Of a DNA stretch of 64,000 bases, positions 28,379 to 38,370 are shown piece after piece. The position numbers and the translations under genes are program-made. The first letter of the stretch is position 1; the number at the start of each line of letters is the position of its first letter. Source of the stretch: Eubacteriales bacterium (GTDB lineage: Bacteria; Bacillota; Clostridia; Lachnospirales; Lachnospiraceae); the NCBI GenBank assembly GCA_030536575.1, contig JAUNPS010000010.1, positions 9,896 to 73,895 on the forward strand, in the 5' to 3' direction. Below the pieces are notes generated by a model, which worked only from the letters and a program-made list of their open reading frames with translations, did not search any database and was not told the DNA's origin.

Positions 28379-29086
28379 ATGAAACTGCATGGTCTGCAAA
28401 AACTGACCCTTCTGGACTATCCCGGAAAGGTAGCGGCAACGCTCTTTCTGGGCGGATGTAATTTCCGCTGCCCCTTCTGCCAGAATGCCGGGCTTGTCCG
28501 GAATCCGGAGGCGGAAGCGGTGATTCCCACGGAAGAGGTCTTTGCTTTCTTGAAAAAACGTCAGGGAATCCTGGACGGGGTCTGCATTACCGGCGGGGAA
28601 CCGACGCTGGAAAAGGATTTGGAACTATTGATTCGGGAAATCCGGGAAATGGGGTATCTGATTAAGCTGGATACGAATGGGAGCCGCCCGGAGGTATTGC
28701 AGGCGCTGGTTGGGAAGGGGCTTCTGGATTACGTTGCAATGGACATTAAATCGTCGCTGGCCGGATATGAAAAGGCGGCCGGGCTTTCGTCGGCGTCCCG
28801 GCATTTGCTGGAGGCGGTGGAGGAGTCCGCGCGTTTTCTGATGGCCTGCGGGGTGGATTATGAATTTCGGACGACGGTTGTGCGGGAGCTGCATACGGCT
28901 GAGGATTTTTCGGCGATTGCCCGGTGGCTGGGCGGGTGCCGCCGGTATTATCTGCAGGCTTACCAGGATTCGGACAATATTCTGCTTCCTGGGGTTTTCC
29001 ACAGCTATACCCGCGCGGAGCTGGAGGAATTCCGGAAAATTTTGCTGAAAAAAATTCCCCTGGTGGAAATCAGGGGAATTGACTGA
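28379..29086 (+). CDS. Anaerobic ribonucleotide reductase activating protein (NrdG-like radical SAM)
   Basis: A 235-residue radical SAM activase. The Fe-S cluster motif C-N-F-R-C-P-F-C lies at about 25-32, preceded by LTLLDYPGKVAATLFLGG, followed by the GGEPTLEKDL SAM-binding region. Such proteins install the glycyl radical on anaerobic ribonucleotide reductase or related enzymes. No NrdD gene is adjacent, so the partner is elsewhere. ATG 28379 is chosen for its GGAG spacing. The gene ends inside its own terminator hairpin. Confidence 0.9.
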   Translation: MKLHGLQKLTLLDYPGKVAATLFLGGCNFRCPFCQNAGLVRNPEAEAVIPTEEVFAFLKKRQGILDGVCITGGEPTLEKDLELLIREIREMGYLIKLDTNGSRPEVLQALVGKGLLDYVAMDIKSSLAGYEKAAGLSSASRHLLEAVEESARFLMACGVDYEFRTTVVRELHTAEDFSAIARWLGGCRRYYLQAYQDSDNILLPGVFHSYTRAELEEFRKILLKKIPLVEIRGID

Positions 29087-29092
29087 GTTTTT
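29053..29092 (+). terminator. Terminator overlapping the end of the activase gene
   Basis: A perfect 10-base stem (AATTCCCCTG / CAGGGGAATT) starts within the last codons of the activase gene and is followed, after the stop codon, by GTTTTTCTGTT. Confidence 0.75.
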
Positions 29093-29172
29093 CTGTTCTA
29101 TTCGACTGGGCGGCACCAATAGGCGAAGCGGCCTGTTCTATTCGACTGGGCGGCACCAATAGCCGAAGCGGC
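29093..29172. repeat. 40-bp tandem duplication at the 3' end of the DUF6128-like gene
   Basis: Positions 29093-29132 and 29133-29172 are near-identical (one clear change, AGGCG versus AGCCG). The inner copy encodes the C-terminus FGYWCRPVE and the stop codon; the outer copy repeats them after the stop. Confidence 0.9.
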
Positions 29173-30529
29173 CTTCCCGATTCTCCACAGGGGCATCGAG
29201 GAACATGGGGAAGCCGAACATGGCGGCCATTTTTTCTTCCTGGGGGTCGTACAGGCCCGGAACGCCCAGGAGACAGGTTCCATTTTGGCGCTGGATCAGG
29301 AGCAGATGGCGGAAGTTATAGTAGCCGTGGATCAGGAAGCTGTTTCGGCTCAGGTTCCAGTTTTGCTGTCTGAGGGCGCTGATGTCTCTGGGGCAGATTT
29401 GGATGCAGTCGCGGATGTCGGGGGAGTGGAAGGGGTTGCGGTGGGGGTAGTTTTTGGAGAGGCAGTTCCAGCGGTATTCCAGGCCGGGAGGGCAGTAGCG
29501 GGTGTGGGGGCAGAGGGAGGCGGGGAGGGGGCAGACGGCTTCCTGGGCGCGGAGGGGTGGGCGGGCGGTGGGTTTCGGCGTCCGCGGTGCGCTCATCGAA
29601 GTGCTGACCTCGGCCGCTGCTCCCACGCGTGACGCGTCGCTCTTTTCCGGCGGTGCGCTCACCGTGGTGCCAACCCTGACTGCCGGTTCTGCTGGCGTCA
29701 TATCTCTCTCTTCCTGCACCTCACTTACCGCGGCTCCCTCCTCTACCGCCGATTCACTTACCGTAGAGTTCTCCTCGACTGCCAGTTCTTCTGCCGACGA
29801 CGACATATCCCCCTCGGCCCGCACCTTACTTACCGCGGCTCCCTCCTCTACCGCCGGTTCACTTACCGTAGTGTTCTCCTCGACTGCCAATTCTTCTGCC
29901 GACGATGGCATATCGCCCTCTCCCTGTGGTTCACTTACCGTAGATTTCTCCTCGACTGCCGGTTCTTCGGACGACGACGTATCGCCCTCTCCCTGCGGTT
30001 CACCCATCGTAATGCCTTCCTCGGCTGTCGGTTCTACGGACGACGCATCGCTCTCCTCCTGCATCTCGCTCACCTCAGAGTTCTCCTCGACTTCCAGTTC
30101 TTCTGCCGACGGCGGCATATCCCCCTCCTCCGGCGCTTCTTCTTCCGTCACCAACATCCCCACCTCCACCGGTAAATCATCCCACACCGTTATGTAATCC
30201 ATCCCGCTCTCCCCCCTGGCCCACAACCCCGCCAAACTCCCAAGCGCCCACGGACTCTCCCCCATCCTCTCCTCCATCGTCGCAATCATCCCCTCCGCAG
30301 CCCCTCTCACCCCTGGAATCCTCCCAAGAAAAATCCCCCGAAGCACCTCGCCCTCCCGTACAAATCCATAAACGTCCAGAGCCTTCTCCTCCTGGGGGAT
30401 CTTCTGAAGCCGGATCTGTATCTTACATCTCCCGCCCCTGGCTTCCACTTTCGCAAAGCCCGTATTTCTCTCTTTCTTTCCATTCGGATATGCATAAATA
30501 TACGAAACAAAACGCTTGTACCCTGACAA
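29138..30529 (-). CDS. DUF6128-like protein with an expanded acidic repeat region
   Basis: A 463-residue protein. The N-terminal domain (about 1-125, SGYKRFVSYIYAYPNGKKERNTGF..) and the C-terminal domain (about 345-463, with CPRDISALRQQNWNLSRNSF and GYYNFRHLLLI, ending YWCRPVE) match a Lachnospiraceae family I recall as DUF6128, function unknown. Between them are about 200 residues of acidic low-complexity repeat, with units such as SAEELAVEENTTVSEPAVEE that recur at 105- and 72-base DNA periods. The repeats are probably recent and variable between strains. No signal peptide. Confidence 0.75.
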   Translation of the reverse strand: MSGYKRFVSYIYAYPNGKKERNTGFAKVEARGGRCKIQIRLQKIPQEEKALDVYGFVREGEVLRGIFLGRIPGVRGAAEGMIATMEERMGESPWALGSLAGLWARGESGMDYITVWDDLPVEVGMLVTEEEAPEEGDMPPSAEELEVEENSEVSEMQEESDASSVEPTAEEGITMGEPQGEGDTSSSEEPAVEEKSTVSEPQGEGDMPSSAEELAVEENTTVSEPAVEEGAAVSKVRAEGDMSSSAEELAVEENSTVSESAVEEGAAVSEVQEERDMTPAEPAVRVGTTVSAPPEKSDASRVGAAAEVSTSMSAPRTPKPTARPPLRAQEAVCPLPASLCPHTRYCPPGLEYRWNCLSKNYPHRNPFHSPDIRDCIQICPRDISALRQQNWNLSRNSFLIHGYYNFRHLLLIQRQNGTCLLGVPGLYDPQEEKMAAMFGFPMFLDAPVENREGRFGYWCRPVE

Positions 30530-30690
30530 TTTCCAATTCTCCTGTCAGATTCTTTACGACCATTCTATGTCGGCAGCCGTCTCTCTATGCAAACCAAATT
30601 TACCCGAACCGCTCTTTCGCAGCCCGCAGCTCATTACCATTCATTCGTACCTCGTTTCAGTCACGATTCGCAGACCCATTCCTGCTTACA

Positions 30691-33177
30691 TTATCCCCAG
30701 ACCTTCGTCCTCCGTCCAGCCCGGAGCGTAACCTCCTTCTTTTCTCTTCCCTTCGCAGCCACATACGTCCCACTCTTCTTCGCCGTCAGCCACGCACAGC
30801 ATTCCTTCCCCTTCCACTCGATCTCCACCTGCACGCCTCCTCTGGCCACCAGCCCCTTCACATGCCCGCTCTTCCACTCCTTCGGCAGGCACGGCAAAAG
30901 CCTGATCACCCCATTGTGGCTCTGCATCAGCATTTCCGCAATGCAGCTCGTAAATCCGGTGTTCCCATCAAGTTCATAAACATTATCAAAGGAACCCGCG
31001 CCCCTGGTCGGCGGATGAATAATAAATCCATTCGGCTCCAGCAATTTATCCAGCATCGCACAGATATGCCTCCACGCCTGATCCGGATGCCGCAGCCTTG
31101 CTTCATACAGCATCAGCATCGAACGCGCCCATCCCGTATCTTCCCAGTTCTCTTCCGGGGTCAGCTTCGCCTGGATCGTGGTTTCCGCGGCCTTCGCCAG
31201 CTTCCGGTTTTCCGGCGTAATCTGCGCGAAGGGGAATACGCCCAGCAAATGGCTGGTATGGCGGTGCTGCGGGTCTGCCGCCGGATACCCATGGCTCCAC
31301 TCCGCAATCCTCCCGTCCTCCGTAATCCGGTAAGGAAGCAGGCGCTTCAGATCCATTCTCACCTTTTCGGTCAGCTTTTTCTCTTTATGTAAAATCTCAG
31401 ATGCTTCCAAATAAATCTGAAACAGTTCTCGAATCATTAAAATTTCGTAGGTACAGCCATTACTGATCTGATAGCCTTTTCCGTCCGCGCCCACAAACGT
31501 ATTTTCCGGCGAAATCGACGGCCCGCAGGTCAGGTTCCCATTCTCATCCTCAAACAGGTACCCTTCGAAAAATTCCACAGCTTCTTCAATCAGCGGATAC
31601 GCCTCTTTCGAAAGGAACTTCCGATCCTGCGTGGAAAGGTAATGTTCCCACATATGCGTTAAAATCCAGACCCCGCCCGTAGGACATGGGGCAATGGGGG
31701 ACGCCCAGTACGGCGCGGCAAATCCCCAGGAATTCGACACCAGCTCTGCCACCCAGCCCTTCAGGCCATAGCTTTCCCGCGCGGTCTGCCTGCCATTCAC
31801 GGCCAGGCTGTCCCGAATCCAGGAAAACAGCGGCTTTGTCGTCTCAGGCAGATTCGTCACCTCCGCGGGCCAGTAGTTCATCTGGGTGTTAATATCCAAA
31901 TGCATGTCGCATGTCCAGCCAATCCGGCACGCGACATTGTCGTTCCACACCCCCTGAAGATGTGCGGGCAATGCGGAATCTTCCCTGGACGCACTATAAA
32001 GCAGATACCTTCCCATCTGGAACATTTCGGGAATCTGCGCAGCATGGCCTTCACCCTCAATCTCAAGCGTCACCCTGTCCGCCAATGCCTCCATATCCGC
32101 CGTATGTTCCTCTAAAAGCTGCTCCGCCGGAAGCCCCTCAAAGGCCACCAGCTTCCGATTCATTTCCATCTGCATCTTATGAATCTTCCCAAGCCGCCCG
32201 GACTCCATTCCGCCCGTCAGCTCCCGAAGCAGCTCCGCACTCTCCGCAGTATGAACCGCCTCTTCCGATTCTGGAACCGTTTCCGCCGCACTGGCCCCCG
32301 TTACTGCATCACTAGCTTCCGAAGCAGCCGCGTCTCGAAGCTTTTCTGCCGGCGCCGCGCTCGCCGCTCCAGCCCCCATCTCAGCCTTCTCCCGAAGCCC
32401 TTCTGTCGCCGCCGGAACCGTTTCCGCCGCCTCAGCCTTCACTCCAACTCCCTTCTCCTTCTCAAAATCCGTCTCCATCATCACATAAACCGCCACCCGC
32501 GACGCATTCCGAATCTCCAATCCATCCCCCGCCGCCTTCGGAAACCCATCCGTATGAACCGCCGCCTTCCCAATCAGCAGCGTCCCCGTCGTCCCATCAC
32601 TGTGCATAGACTCCTTCGCCTCACACTCAAAATACAGCCCCCCGATGTTATAATTCACATACTCCCCATCCCTAGGCGACTCAAACCGCATCCGGAACGA
32701 AAACGTCACGCCCTCGCCGCTCATCTCATAATACAGCACCTTATGTACATGCGACGCAAACGCCCTGCTCCGCACCTTTCCCCCCTGATAATCCCAGCAC
32801 GCCTCCACGACGCCCTTCCGGATATCCAAACTTCTTTCGTAATTTTCCGCCATCTCCCCGGAAAGCCCCGTCTCGATCACCAGGCTCCCCACCGGCAGGT
32901 TCGTCCCATAATTTCCCCGAACCCCGATAAACTCCTTCGCCGTCTCATGAACCGCCCCAAAATCCTCCCTGGCCGCCTCTTCCCGCATCCGGGAAAAAGC
33001 CTCCGCCGCATGCGGCTGGTTATTCCGGTCACTGGCATTCCCGCTGAAAAACGTATTCTCAGACAAATCAATCCGTTCCTTCTCAATCCCGCCGTAAACC
33101 ATACCGCCCATCTGCCCGTTTCCAATGGCAAAGGCTTCACCCCAGCGCTTCGCCGGGCTCTTCCTGCAAATCCTCAT
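30691..33177 (-). CDS. GH95 alpha-L-fucosidase/galactosidase-like enzyme with low-complexity insert
   Basis: An 828-residue GH95 enzyme: N-terminal beta domain, helical linker, (alpha/alpha)6 barrel, C-terminal beta domain. Catalytic landmarks by comparison with the Bifidobacterium enzyme AfcA are DINTQMNYW (428-436), acid E558 in SISPENTF and D737 in ELDGNTGF. Residue 428 is Asp where AfcA has Asn. About 80 residues of Ala/Glu/Ser-rich sequence (about 243-323) interrupt the N-terminal domain just before KIHKMQMEMN. No signal peptide. Last gene of module 3; probably removes fucose or L-galactose from imported glycans. Confidence 0.88.
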   Translation of the reverse strand: MRICRKSPAKRWGEAFAIGNGQMGGMVYGGIEKERIDLSENTFFSGNASDRNNQPHAAEAFSRMREEAAREDFGAVHETAKEFIGVRGNYGTNLPVGSLVIETGLSGEMAENYERSLDIRKGVVEACWDYQGGKVRSRAFASHVHKVLYYEMSGEGVTFSFRMRFESPRDGEYVNYNIGGLYFECEAKESMHSDGTTGTLLIGKAAVHTDGFPKAAGDGLEIRNASRVAVYVMMETDFEKEKGVGVKAEAAETVPAATEGLREKAEMGAGAASAAPAEKLRDAAASEASDAVTGASAAETVPESEEAVHTAESAELLRELTGGMESGRLGKIHKMQMEMNRKLVAFEGLPAEQLLEEHTADMEALADRVTLEIEGEGHAAQIPEMFQMGRYLLYSASREDSALPAHLQGVWNDNVACRIGWTCDMHLDINTQMNYWPAEVTNLPETTKPLFSWIRDSLAVNGRQTARESYGLKGWVAELVSNSWGFAAPYWASPIAPCPTGGVWILTHMWEHYLSTQDRKFLSKEAYPLIEEAVEFFEGYLFEDENGNLTCGPSISPENTFVGADGKGYQISNGCTYEILMIRELFQIYLEASEILHKEKKLTEKVRMDLKRLLPYRITEDGRIAEWSHGYPAADPQHRHTSHLLGVFPFAQITPENRKLAKAAETTIQAKLTPEENWEDTGWARSMLMLYEARLRHPDQAWRHICAMLDKLLEPNGFIIHPPTRGAGSFDNVYELDGNTGFTSCIAEMLMQSHNGVIRLLPCLPKEWKSGHVKGLVARGGVQVEIEWKGKECCAWLTAKKSGTYVAAKGREKKEVTLRAGRRTKVWG

Positions 33178-33265
33178 AGGTCTTCCTCCGCTTAGTCAAA
33201 TTCATTTTCCCTATTCTAACACACCGCATTTTTCCCTGCAAGGGCAGGCCGGCCACTTCTTCCCC

Positions 33266-34882
33266 TTACACCGTTTCCGGCTCCCGACCGCCTGCACCTG
33301 AAACACACTCCCGGCCACTTTCACCCTCTCCCGTCTCCCGACCGCCTGCACTCGAAGCGCGCTCCCATCCACTTTCCCTCACTCCCTGCGGCCAGCTTTC
33401 CTCCCCGCAGCAGCATTTCCCATACATCTTCGGCGACATCCCCGTAACATTCTTAAACACCCTGCTGAAATACAACGGATCCGTATACCCCACCCTCTCC
33501 GCAATCTCCTTCAGCAAAAGCTCCCCATCCATCCGCAAAAGCCCCTTCGCCATCTCAATCCGCTTCTCCGTCACATACCGGTTCGGCGAAACACCCACAT
33601 TCTCCTTAAAAACCATTGTCAGATACTTCTCATGATACCCAAAAATCCTGCCAAATTCCTTATAAGAAATCTCCTCCGTAAAATGTACATCCAGATACGC
33701 CTTCACCGCCTCTGCCAGCATCTTCCCCTTCGCCGACAGCTTCCGGCTCTCCGGATACAGCACCCGGCCAAGCTTCTCCACAAGCTCCCCGTAAGAACAC
33801 ACCCCATACAAAAAGCCAACCACATCCTCCGGCCCCGGCACCGCCAAATGCCCGAAAAGATACCGCAGTTCCGCCTGAAGCTGCATCTGCGTCATCCCCT
33901 CCCTTTCCCACCTGCGGGCACATTCCGCAAGAATCCGCTCACTTTCCTCCCTGGTCACAGCCAGATTCAGCCTCGTTACCGCATCCCGAACCGTATCGCC
34001 CGCCTGCCCTTCCAGCGGAATTTCTTTCCCTGAAAACCGAAATACCGTATTCTTTCCAAAAACAAGCCGAAATGGAATCTCGCAATGCATCTCCCGAATC
34101 TGCTTTGGAAGCTCTGCGCCTGTCCTCCCCTCATCACAATAACAAACCGTCAAAAACCTCCCGTCCGCCCGGAATTCCTCCGCCACCGCCTCCGCCAGCT
34201 CCGAAATCCGCTTCCATTTCGGCACCCCCGACGGAACCACAAAAAACAATTCATTCGGGTAATGTCCGGGAATCTGATAAATCTCCTTCTCAAATTTCTC
34301 CGAAAAAGAACCGACCGCCGATTCCCCAAATTCCCAAAACGGTTTTTCAAAACCGCTCCGCCCCAGGCATCCCCCGATCACCGCAATTACAAAATAAAAC
34401 CTCTTTTCATCCGAATCCCCCAAATCCGCCGGATACCGGCCGCCGCTGCACAGCTCCGTTAAAAATGCCTTTTCCGCCTTCCTCCGTTCCCGGTAAATTT
34501 CCGCCTCTATCTCCTCCAGACACTTCTGCAGCTCCGCAAAATCCACCGGTTTCAGCAAATACTTCACCGCGCCGACCGCAACCGCTTTCTGCGCATACTC
34601 AAACTTTTCATATCCGCTCAAAAGAAGAAACTTCGCCGCCGCCCCTTCCTTTTTCGCTTCCTCAATCAATTCCAGCCCATCCACCAACGGCATCACAATA
34701 TCCGTTACCACAAGATCCGGCTTTTCCTCTTTGATCAGCCGCAGCGCTTCCTGCCCGTCATAGGCCTCCGCAACGACCTCATAATCCTTCCCAAAGCGCT
34801 CGATCCCGCGCTTCACCGACCGCAAAATCAACGGCTCATCCTCCGCAAGCAGAATCCTTAACTTCCGATCCAAGAATCTCAC
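33266..34882 (-). CDS. YesN-type response regulator (module 3) with a repeated tail
   Basis: A 538-residue regulator: receiver (8-125, E14-D15-E16, D61, KP in YLLKPVD), a middle region of about 270 residues, and an AraC domain (about 390-490, ending VGYTDPLYFSRVFKNVTGMSPKMYG). After that domain, where relatives end, are about 45 extra residues rich in G/E/R, encoded by a 54-base tandem repeat (33281 and 33335). The start overlaps the kinase gene by 47 bases. Its likely target is the module 3 operon it belongs to. Confidence 0.9.
   Translation of the reverse strand: MRFLDRKLRILLAEDEPLILRSVKRGIERFGKDYEVVAEAYDGQEALRLIKEEKPDLVVTDIVMPLVDGLELIEEAKKEGAAAKFLLLSGYEKFEYAQKAVAVGAVKYLLKPVDFAELQKCLEEIEAEIYRERRKAEKAFLTELCSGGRYPADLGDSDEKRFYFVIAVIGGCLGRSGFEKPFWEFGESAVGSFSEKFEKEIYQIPGHYPNELFFVVPSGVPKWKRISELAEAVAEEFRADGRFLTVCYCDEGRTGAELPKQIREMHCEIPFRLVFGKNTVFRFSGKEIPLEGQAGDTVRDAVTRLNLAVTREESERILAECARRWEREGMTQMQLQAELRYLFGHLAVPGPEDVVGFLYGVCSYGELVEKLGRVLYPESRKLSAKGKMLAEAVKAYLDVHFTEEISYKEFGRIFGYHEKYLTMVFKENVGVSPNRYVTEKRIEMAKGLLRMDGELLLKEIAERVGYTDPLYFSRVFKNVTGMSPKMYGKCCCGEESWPQGVRESGWERASSAGGRETGEGESGRECVSGAGGREPETV
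33281..33380. repeat. 54-bp tandem repeat in the regulator tail
   Basis: Two copies start at 33281 and 33335 with CTCCCGACCGCCTGCAC and continue with CACTTTC blocks. The period is an exact number of codons (18), so it adds residues without breaking the frame. Confidence 0.8.
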
Positions 34883-36653
34883 CCCCTATTTCCACAATCG
34901 TCCATCCGTCACAAATCCGGATATCCCAGAACGCCGCGTCTCCATACTGGATAGCAAGCCGCTTCAGCGTATTTTCAAGCCCCAGCCCGGCCGGTTCCGT
35001 CTGCTCCTGGCTACCCTCCGGGTTCAAAACATTGCGCGCAAAACGGTCATAGCGCTCCCGGATCTTCGCAATCTGCTCTTCCTCAAACGGCTCTCCATTA
35101 TTCTTCACCTGAAACCGCCACTGTTCCCCCACTCTCCTGGAGCGGACGATGATCCGCCATTTCTCTGTCCGACTCCGAAACGCATGCTTAAAGCAATTTT
35201 CCAGCATCGGCTGAAACGAAAGTTTCGGCACCTTCACGTGATCCAACGACGCATCCAGCTCCCACGCCACTTCTACCTGATTCTCATACCGCAATCCCAT
35301 AATCAGCAGATAATTCCGCGCATTCTGAATCTCATCCTGAAATTCCACCAGATTGTGGTCATATTTTACGGCATACCGCAAAAGCCCGGCAAGCCCCCGG
35401 CTCATCTCATACACCCGTTCGCTGCCGTCCTCCTGTCCGCAGGCCCCGATCACCGCCAGCGCATTATACAGAAAATGCGGGTTCATCTGCGCCTCCATCT
35501 GATCCAGGTGCGCCTTCACTGCCCGTTTCCGAATCTCGATCATCAAACGGTTCTGATTGCGGATCTGGTTCAAAATATCCTCGATTCCCACGGTAAGAGC
35601 CGTTACTTCATTCGATTCCGCCCGGATATCCAGATGGATTTCTTCATCCAGCTGAAGCTTGTACAATTTATCCTTCAGCTCCCGCAGCGGTTTCGTCAGG
35701 CTCTTTGTCAAAAGGTATAGAAAAACCATCATCACGCAAAACAGCGCCGCCAGCACGCCCAGCAGCATAGTCCGGAACGCATCCATCTGCCTGTGCCAAT
35801 CCGACAAATCCCGCGCCATAATCAGCGTCCACCCGGTCAGCGGCGACTGGTGGCTGCACACCAGCGTCTGATTCCCGATATATTCATACGCCTGCCCGCT
35901 CATCCCTTTCGCCAGAATTTTTTCGATATCTGTCCCTTCCTCCGTCCCATAGGAATAAACGTGCTCCTCCTGCCCGTCCATCAGAAGAATTGCGTAACTG
36001 TCCGAAAACTCCTGCAATTCCAAAAGCTCTTCCAGTTCCCGCATACCCTGACTGACTTCCAGGACGCCAAAGGTCTCAAAATTATTCCGTACCGGCCGCA
36101 GAATGGAAAAAACAAGTTCTTCTCCCACCGTCCATTCATTCTCATGGGGCGGCAGATAACGGACATATTCCTCCATTTCCAGTCCCTCCATAATCGCACG
36201 AAAAGAACGAATCTTCTCTTTTGTCACCTGTACGCGGTCATAAGGGTCCACACGCATGTAAACCCCTATGGAATCCAGATAACGGGTGACAAAATGAATA
36301 TTCGTTCCCAACTCTTCACTGACCAGGCTGGATAAAATCAGCCCGTTTACTTCCGTTTTTTTGCTCGGATATTTCTGAAAGTAATTTTCCTCCCCTTCCG
36401 GAATCGCCGCGGCCAAATCCAGGAAATCCTGAGAGGCCTGAATCTTTTTCGCCACATTGTCCAGCTCTTTTAACCGGTCGTCTATTCTGGTATGGATGGT
36501 CGTCAGCGCCTCCAGGGTATTTTTTTCCACGCTTTCTTTTAAGATGTTCGAATTATACCGGTAGAAAAAAGCTCCCAGAAAAACCACCAGGATCAGAATC
36601 ATAAACGCAACTTCCAGATACAGTCTGTAATGATAAGAAATCTGTTTTTTCAT
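34836..36653 (-). CDS. YesM-type sensor histidine kinase (module 3)
   Basis: A 605-residue kinase: helix 1 at about 10-32, extracellular sensor to about 280, helix 2 near 290-315, HAMP, H393 in QMNPHFLYNAL, N-box QPMLENCFKHAF, and GLGLENT. The G1 box reads NNGEPF instead of DNGxGM, a variant seen in some LytS-like ATPase domains. Its ATG (36653) overlaps the permease TGA, so translation is coupled; this is the only module with the kinase behind the permeases. The longer frame to 36755 lies within the permease gene. Confidence 0.9.
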   Translation of the reverse strand: MKKQISYHYRLYLEVAFMILILVVFLGAFFYRYNSNILKESVEKNTLEALTTIHTRIDDRLKELDNVAKKIQASQDFLDLAAAIPEGEENYFQKYPSKKTEVNGLILSSLVSEELGTNIHFVTRYLDSIGVYMRVDPYDRVQVTKEKIRSFRAIMEGLEMEEYVRYLPPHENEWTVGEELVFSILRPVRNNFETFGVLEVSQGMRELEELLELQEFSDSYAILLMDGQEEHVYSYGTEEGTDIEKILAKGMSGQAYEYIGNQTLVCSHQSPLTGWTLIMARDLSDWHRQMDAFRTMLLGVLAALFCVMMVFLYLLTKSLTKPLRELKDKLYKLQLDEEIHLDIRAESNEVTALTVGIEDILNQIRNQNRLMIEIRKRAVKAHLDQMEAQMNPHFLYNALAVIGACGQEDGSERVYEMSRGLAGLLRYAVKYDHNLVEFQDEIQNARNYLLIMGLRYENQVEVAWELDASLDHVKVPKLSFQPMLENCFKHAFRSRTEKWRIIVRSRRVGEQWRFQVKNNGEPFEEEQIAKIRERYDRFARNVLNPEGSQEQTEPAGLGLENTLKRLAIQYGDAAFWDIRICDGWTIVEIGGEILGSEVKDSACGG

Positions 36654-37471
36654 CAGCCTTTTACCGCCCCCGCCGTCATGCCTGCAATCACATATTTCTG
36701 TGCGCAAAAATAGAGAATCACCACCGGGAGGGATACCAGCACCATGTCCGCGCACACCAGGTTCCAGCTCCGGCTGAACTGCCCGTAGAAGTTATAAACA
36801 GACAGCGGAAGCGTCCAGTTCGCAGAACTATTCAGCAAATACAGCGGATACTGAAAATCATTCCAGATCCACATGAAGGTCAGAATTCCCGTCGTTGCTG
36901 TGATCGGTTTCAGCAATGGAAAAATAACCCTCACAAAAAGACCCATTCCTTTCGCCCCGTCCATAGCGGCCGCCTCGTCCAATTCCCTTGGAATCCCCTT
37001 CAAAAAGCTGGAATACAGCATCGAAGAAAACGGCAGGTACAGCGCCGCATAGAGCGGGATCAGCGAAAGTTTCTTTCCGTAAATCCCCATCCGTTTCAGC
37101 AGTTCCACGGTTGGTAGAATCGCCATCGGCGCAATAATTCCAAAGGTCAAAATCCTGCTGATCATCCTGCATCCTTTCGTATTCCTCCGCACCAGTATAA
37201 AACTCAAAGAAGAAGCCATACACAAAATAAGAATAACAGAACCCACGGAAATCTGTAAACTGTTTATCGCCGATTGGAGAATTTTTCCTTTTTCCCAAAC
37301 CTGTGCATAGTTTTCAAAATGCCATGTCTCTGGCAGGCGGACACTCAAAATATTCGCCTCGGCTTTGGTCTTGAAAGACGTTATCACAACCATTGCAATC
37401 GGATAAAGGAAGACAATGCTGAACAGCCACAATCCAATCCCGGTAAAAATCGTCTGTCTTTTTTTCTTCAT
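36653..37471 (-). CDS. Carbohydrate ABC transporter permease, MalG type (module 3)
   Basis: A 272-residue CUT1 permease with six helices and EAA loop EAAAMDGAKGMGLF; the C-terminus GMTAGAVKG is canonical. It overlaps its partner permease upstream by four bases and the kinase ATG downstream by one base. Confidence 0.93.
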   Translation of the reverse strand: MKKKRQTIFTGIGLWLFSIVFLYPIAMVVITSFKTKAEANILSVRLPETWHFENYAQVWEKGKILQSAINSLQISVGSVILILCMASSLSFILVRRNTKGCRMISRILTFGIIAPMAILPTVELLKRMGIYGKKLSLIPLYAALYLPFSSMLYSSFLKGIPRELDEAAAMDGAKGMGLFVRVIFPLLKPITATTGILTFMWIWNDFQYPLYLLNSSANWTLPLSVYNFYGQFSRSWNLVCADMVLVSLPVVILYFCAQKYVIAGMTAGAVKG

Positions 37472-38343
37472 TCTACGTACTCACACCTTTCCGAATACTT
37501 CTGGAACAGCACCGCAACGATCACCAGCATAATCGTAAAGATCATATTAATCGCCACAGAATGGGAAAATCTTCCGGCCGCCATCTCATTCATCATCAGC
37601 GTTCCAAAGGTTTCCGTATCGTGCCCTGGGCCGCCGCCCGTCATGACATAAACGAGGTCAAACATTTTCAGCCCATAAATCAGGCTGAACAAAATATTCA
37701 CATTGACCGACGGCATAATCAGCGGAAGGGTAATTTTCCAGAAAAGCTGAAATCCATTCGCTCCGTCTACCCGCGCGGCCTCCACATAATCGGAATTTAC
37801 GGACTGCAGGCCCGCCAGCGTGATCACGACCGCATAGCCGATGTTTCGCCAGACCTCCGCCACACAGATGGAAAAAACCGCAGGCCACCGGCTCCCAAGC
37901 CATGGCTGAATCCATCCCTCGCATCCGATTGCCGTCAGAAGGCTGTTCAGAATGCCGTGCCGCGATTCAAAAACCGCGTTAAAGATCAATCCGACAATCA
38001 GCGTGGACAAAACCGACGGAAGGAAGTAAATCGTCCGCAGGACATTGGTCGTTTTCATCCGTTTATTATTCAGCGGAATCGCAAAAACAAATCCTAAAAC
38101 CGTTACAACGATCGTTTTTACTCCCGCAAAAATCAGTGTGTTTACAAATGCGGTGGACAGTGTCCGTTCCTGCAAAATTTCTTTGAAGTTGCGCAGGCCT
38201 ACAAATTTCAAATCCGTATTATAAGCGCTCCAGTCCGTAAAGGCATAGCCAAATCCTACCGTGGAGGGAAGGAGGAAAAATACGCCGAAGAAAAGCAGGG
38301 GAACCGCCATCATATAGCCCGGATACATCTTTTTACGATTCAT
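37468..38343 (-). CDS. Carbohydrate ABC transporter permease, MalF type (module 3)
   Basis: A 291-residue six-helix CUT1 permease with EAA loop EAARVDGANGFQLF. Two ATGs compete; the one at 38343 is preferred, since the purine-rich GGGAAGG touches the ATG at 38355 directly and gives proper spacing only to the second. Confidence 0.9.
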   Translation of the reverse strand: MNRKKMYPGYMMAVPLLFFGVFFLLPSTVGFGYAFTDWSAYNTDLKFVGLRNFKEILQERTLSTAFVNTLIFAGVKTIVVTVLGFVFAIPLNNKRMKTTNVLRTIYFLPSVLSTLIVGLIFNAVFESRHGILNSLLTAIGCEGWIQPWLGSRWPAVFSICVAEVWRNIGYAVVITLAGLQSVNSDYVEAARVDGANGFQLFWKITLPLIMPSVNVNILFSLIYGLKMFDLVYVMTGGGPGHDTETFGTLMMNEMAAGRFSHSVAINMIFTIMLVIVAVLFQKYSERCEYVE

Positions 38344-38370
38344 TGCATCATCCATCCTTCCCGTTTTATC